Source: Sipunculus nudus (Eukaryota; Annelida; Sipuncula; Golfingiida; Sipunculidae). From it: a DNA stretch of 64,000 nucleotides. Both the position numbers and the translations under genes were made by a program. Shown in pieces: positions 60,052-64,000 of the stretch. Under the pieces are notes generated by a model, which ran no database searches, was not told the origin of the DNA, and saw only the letters and a list, made by a program, of their open reading frames with translations. Numbering within the stretch: the first letter of the stretch is position 1; the number at the start of each line of letters is the position of its first letter. The stretch spans positions 52,911,070 through 52,975,069 of the forward strand of contig CM049320.1 in the NCBI GenBank assembly GCA_026874595.1, read 5' to 3'.

Positions 60052-60727
60052 TAATCGTATAAATCTTAACATACGACACTGGTATTAATTCACGTTACGG
60101 GATATACTGCACTACACTGCTACTAGTAAAAATTCAGTGGACGGAAAATATAAACACATACCTGAAAAAAACTCAACATTACACACGGACTGACTGCTTC
60201 CAAGTGACGTTAGTTAATCATTTCGGCGACAAGACAAGTCATATTCTATTGTTATTTAAATTAGAAATTTAAACATATATACATGACACTTTGTAAAAAA
60301 ACTGCAGTTATGTTTAAACATTGCTTAATATATCCATAAACCAATATCTAGGCACATAGAAATATTTATGTTACGTCAAAGGTGTAGTTAATTACAAGGA
60401 AAAGGTTGACGCATCTGAGGTTCAGCGCGTTTGACCTGACTGCCCCCTGCCGAAGCAAAAACAATGCGTACAGCTGAACATGTGCCTCGATTGTAACTGG
60501 GACCAATTCTTCAATAATACAAAGTGTTATAACGGGACTACTAACAGTATTAAAACATGTAAAATCAGAGAAATGTTATTTAGTTAATAATTATTGATCA
60601 ACATCTATAACATTACTGAATTTCCTATGTTGTGACAATCTTATCACATGAATTGTTATAGTGACTATATCGCGCACAACCTGCCACAGTACCGAAATAG
60701 TGACTACATCAGTCACACCCTGTCACA
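60052..60727. repeat. Repeat R1, copy 3
   Basis: Counterpart of 3289-3965 within the large duplication, nearly identical to it and less like the copy at 12365-12997. Confidence 0.8.
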
Positions 60728-60833
60728 TTCATTCATTAGTCCCGACATTCACTTGCTAAACCGATTGTTATCTTACTAAATCTAACGTAGTAGATTACTA
60801 TCCCATAGGGGAAGATAGCAAAGGACAACCGAC

Positions 60834-60977
60834 GACAATATCGTGACATTAGGACACAGATAATTAAATTGTGTATAAAAAGAACACCCGCCGATAATAC
60901 TGTGATATCAGGACACAGGTCATTAAATAGTGATAGAAAAATACACCCGATGATAATCCTCTGACATCAGGGGATTA
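60834..60977. repeat. Short tandem repeat (duplicate of 4072-4215)
   Basis: Same approximately 60-bp units in the same order, with a few substitutions (for example gatgataatcc for gaagataatcc). Confidence 0.65.
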
Positions 60978-61499
60978 TGAAAAAAAAAGAAACAGAGCGT
61001 ACACCCCAAGATCCGCTAAAGCAACCTATTTCATATAGCTTGTACAAATACTAATTGAACCTGACTATAAAAAAAGGAAAATACGACAGCAGTGTGATAG
61101 TAAGGCTAATGTGGAAATTGAAAAAAAGAAAAGTCCAAACCAATAGGGAGACCGTACACCCGCACGAACGATTAACAAATCACAAACCGTGTGCCCTCCG
61201 TACCCATAGCGAGGTCAGAGAATTTATCATTTGCAATCATAACTGGCAATGCCTAGATCGAATATTAAACAGTGAGATGTTGATTGACCTGAATACATAT
61301 TCCAGATACAAGAGTTATATTGAGTGAAAGATTAAACAGTACAGTACAAGGAATCTTGGAAAATTGGAAAATTTAAAACCCAATCAATATTCTAAAAATA
61401 CAGAAAATACGAATAGTAATAACCAAACATTTCAGGTCAGTTGCCAGTTTGTGTATGACAGTGGGCTCATCAGGATAATGACAGAGCAGGCCATGAGAG

Positions 61500-64000
61500 C
61501 TAGGATCATACCGGTCCTGTGACCGCCTTATACGTACCGACCTCCGGGGTATAATATTGGGTTTGATATCTAAAGGATTTTAGTGTCCCCAGGTGTGTGC
61601 GAACCCAACTTCCGAGGATCTGAACGTTCCCGGAGTTGATCCTCCTCGTTATTCGTCGGAACTCGGGTCCTATGGCGGTAAGGAAATCCAATCCCATCGG
61701 ATTGTTGGACAATGGACGTTTGTGTTCCATGTGTTCCGGAGAGACACGTTCCCTCCAATTCATCCAATTCATTGAGATTGATGTCCATTAGAGTGCTCCA
61801 CTCTGTTCCATTTGGCATGCCATTGACCTATCCTATATGCTTGAACTACTATGAGATGCATCCAATCTGTTCCGATGGGATGCTGAACACGGTGTGGTTG
61901 AGTGCCTGGACATTCTTTTGGGCTGGCTTGTTGAAGGTTGAGGTATTACGATAAGTTCCTCCTCATCAGAGTCATTCAGGGTTTCGTCACTTTTAGTGTC
62001 ACTGCTATTCTGGATACCAATATTTTCTAGCACCGCAGCTGTGTTTTTTTTTTGCGGTAGCCTGTGTCTCGTTATTATCAGATGATAAATCTCCTATTGG
62101 CAGGATCAGATCTCTATGTAGAATTTCCCGTGGACCATAACTTTTTTTCAGGATCAAGCTCATACACCGGTATGTCAAAGTTAATTTTCCTTAATATGAC
62201 TTACACTTTCTCCTGCCAACGATAGGTCAGTTTTTTGCTTCCCCTTTAAGGCCAGATTACGGATAATTATAGGATCTCCAATATGAAGCACTGCACCCCT
62301 TGTTCCGAGGTCATAATAACGTTTCCGCCGTCCTTGTACCTGTGACATACTTTTGTGTGCCAATCATAAGCGTATTGAACTCGTTTTATTTAAAGATTTT
62401 CTACGTATCCTTGGTTTTCCTTGATGGTCCGTGTGCCGAACGTCACATTTACTCGTAATCTCGGTTGTCTCTCAAACCTGGTTAAAAAGGTGAAAACCCT
62501 GTTGTCTCATGGAGGGTACATTTGTGTGCGTGAACAATATAACTCTCCAATCCACCTTTCCAGATGATTTCAGGGAGCCAAGCATGTCCACCAAAGTTTG
62601 GTTTGACCGTTCGCATTGTCCGTTTCTACTAGGATGATACAGAAATGTCCGGAAGTTTGTGATTACCGCCATTTCACACAGATGTCGTATCGTCGAACTT
62701 TTGAACTGACAGCCTTGGTCACTGTGTAGTTTTTCTGGATTTCCGTAGTGAACGATGAAATTGTCAAATAATGTTTGAGTTGTGGTGAGAGCAGTATTTT
62801 TGTTAGGTATTATTTGAGTGTACGATTTGATCTCGTAAAATGGTCAGTAATAACTAGGACATCTTCAAACCCTCCTTTCGACTTTACAAAGACAGAACAT
62901 CTATAAAACTAATTCATGTGGCTGGTTGGTAGATATGTTAACCAGGGAAGTCCTCTGTTTGCGTAAAGTTTTCCTGCGAATATATCGATCACAACTGTTT
63001 ATGTGATGTTCCAAGTCTTTCGTCATGCTCTTCAAGAAGAACCTGTCGCGAACAAGTTGTGCTTTTCTGGCTTTTCCAGGATGATCCATTTGATCATGAC
63101 AACCAGATATCGCATCTTTACAGTGTGAAAACGGCAGCACAAGCTGAGTTTGCTCTCCAGTTGCATAATGACGCTGACAGTACAAAAAAAAAACATACCA
63201 CAAACACAGTTTTTTCCCGTTCTTTGTACAAAGCTCGTATGTCTTTCCAGTGTGGTTGGTCAAACTTGATTTGCTTTCCTTCCATTAATGCCAAGCATTG
63301 TTCGATCACTGGGACTGCACATTGAAATCTTACCCAACCTGTTTTCGTCTTCTGGATCACATCGCTATTTGGTATGGAGGGGAAAACATTTTGCGACAAC
63401 GATAATAAGTCAACTAGACATTTTCCTGATCATCTGTGTTCAAAAGAGGATATACCACCTGATAGCTAACGCACTCAGTTTTCTGTGGGCATGAGATGCG
63501 AAATAAGGCGTCAACATCCACGTGCATGAGACCCAACCGGTCATCTAGGCTGAAGTTGTAATTGGCCAAGGCAGACACCAATGGATATCCGGTAACGTCC
63601 ACTTTAGCTGAAGTTAAAACTTAGGTCAGAGGATTATTGTCGTTCAAACTGTGAAGGTATTTCCATTTAGATAATCTTTAAACATTTCAGTTACTGCCGA
63701 CTTCAGTGCAAGAAATTCCAATTTTTGAGAGGGATACCGTTTTTTAGCTTTTTTCATTCCTCTGCTTGCACATGCGGTTTAACGTTCGGTTCGATCAGTT
63801 GCTTCTGGTAGAGAGCGGAATCTACATGTAAAATGAATGGTCTCGAAAAGTCAGCGAAAGCTGATACGGTACAGAAGTACAGGGTTCTATGAGCGTGTCG
63901 AAAGCTGTTTGATGTTGTTGTTCCCACACAATATTCCTGTTACTGGTAGTTGTCAGGCGACCAGATCCTTTATGTGAATTGGGTCTATCTTTCTGGGTTA
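61500..64000 (-). mobile_element. pol: Ty3/Gypsy remnant, right copy (3' half)
   Basis: From the window end leftwards: RNase H (ANYNFSLDDR, then HVDVDALFR, within 63414-63602), an integrase zinc domain (frame 62901-63263, with the same HHCC pattern as in the left copy), an integrase core end YHPSRNGQCERSNQTL (62472-62672), a C-terminal domain RRKRYYDLGTRGAVLHIGDP (62181-62363), and the tail (61506-62033). Compared with the left copy it keeps a longer C-terminal domain frame but has worse RNase H. All frames are broken. The upstream domains lie beyond the window. Confidence 0.88.

Larger units (their letters stand above)
56937..64000. repeat. Right copy of the long direct duplication (partner 1-7232)
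   Basis: Same order and orientation as 1-7232. It is about 168 bp shorter, almost all of this from the missing segment at 955-1140 of the left copy. Private lesions on both sides show independent decay. It is cut off by the window end inside Gypsy RNase H, so the duplication goes on beyond. Confidence 0.95.

Overview
The window reads as repeat-rich, AT-rich, intron-less intergenic DNA from an animal, most plausibly a marine invertebrate and perhaps a bivalve mollusc. The reasons are the mix of decayed Ty3/Gypsy and BEL/Pao LTR retrotransposons, a non-LTR (LINE) reverse transcriptase, tRNA-headed SINEs whose central block carries the motif gtggttttctccgg, long (TA)n and (AAT)n microsatellites, and the lack of bacterial-style gene packing. 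The species call is inference. I found no intact host gene, no rRNA, no convincing functional tRNA and no CRISPR.

Layout. 1-7232 is one copy of a long direct repeat whose second copy fills 56937-64000. Each copy holds a SINE, an unrecognised open frame, a dispersed repeat (R1), a short tandem repeat and the 3' half of a minus-strand Gypsy element. In the left copy the Gypsy element continues to about 9.9 kb (integrase, RNase H, reverse transcriptase, protease, gag remnants). A primer-binding-site-like sequence lies near 11.96 kb, followed by an LTR candidate up to 13.0 kb. 14.4-38.1 kb is an ancient, heavily diverged array of a multi-kilobase unit (I: 14.4-24 kb; II: 26.9-30.1 kb; III: 31.6-38.1 kb). 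It is interrupted by two copies of a roughly 1.9 kb non-autonomous DNA transposon, a SINE at 20.75 kb and a SINE-like pair at 33.8-34.3 kb. 38.9-45.2 kb holds small elements: a SINE, a hairpin element, a foldback element with a 26-bp palindrome, a 143-bp tandem duplication, and a 12-unit palindrome-bearing minisatellite with higher-order structure. 46.45-49.37 kb is a minus-strand BEL/Pao element (gag, protease, reverse transcriptase, start of RNase H). 52.9-53.66 kb is a plus-strand Gypsy integrase fragment. 54.64-56.37 kb is a minus-strand LINE fragment.

All retroelement reading frames carry frameshifts or stops, and two of the three reverse transcriptases have a changed or missing catalytic box, so nothing here looks capable of autonomous mobility. 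The features most worth checking are the 57-kb-spaced duplication, the ancient tandem unit, the higher-order palindromic minisatellite, and the CRE/TATA/octamer cluster inside a SINE-like repeat.
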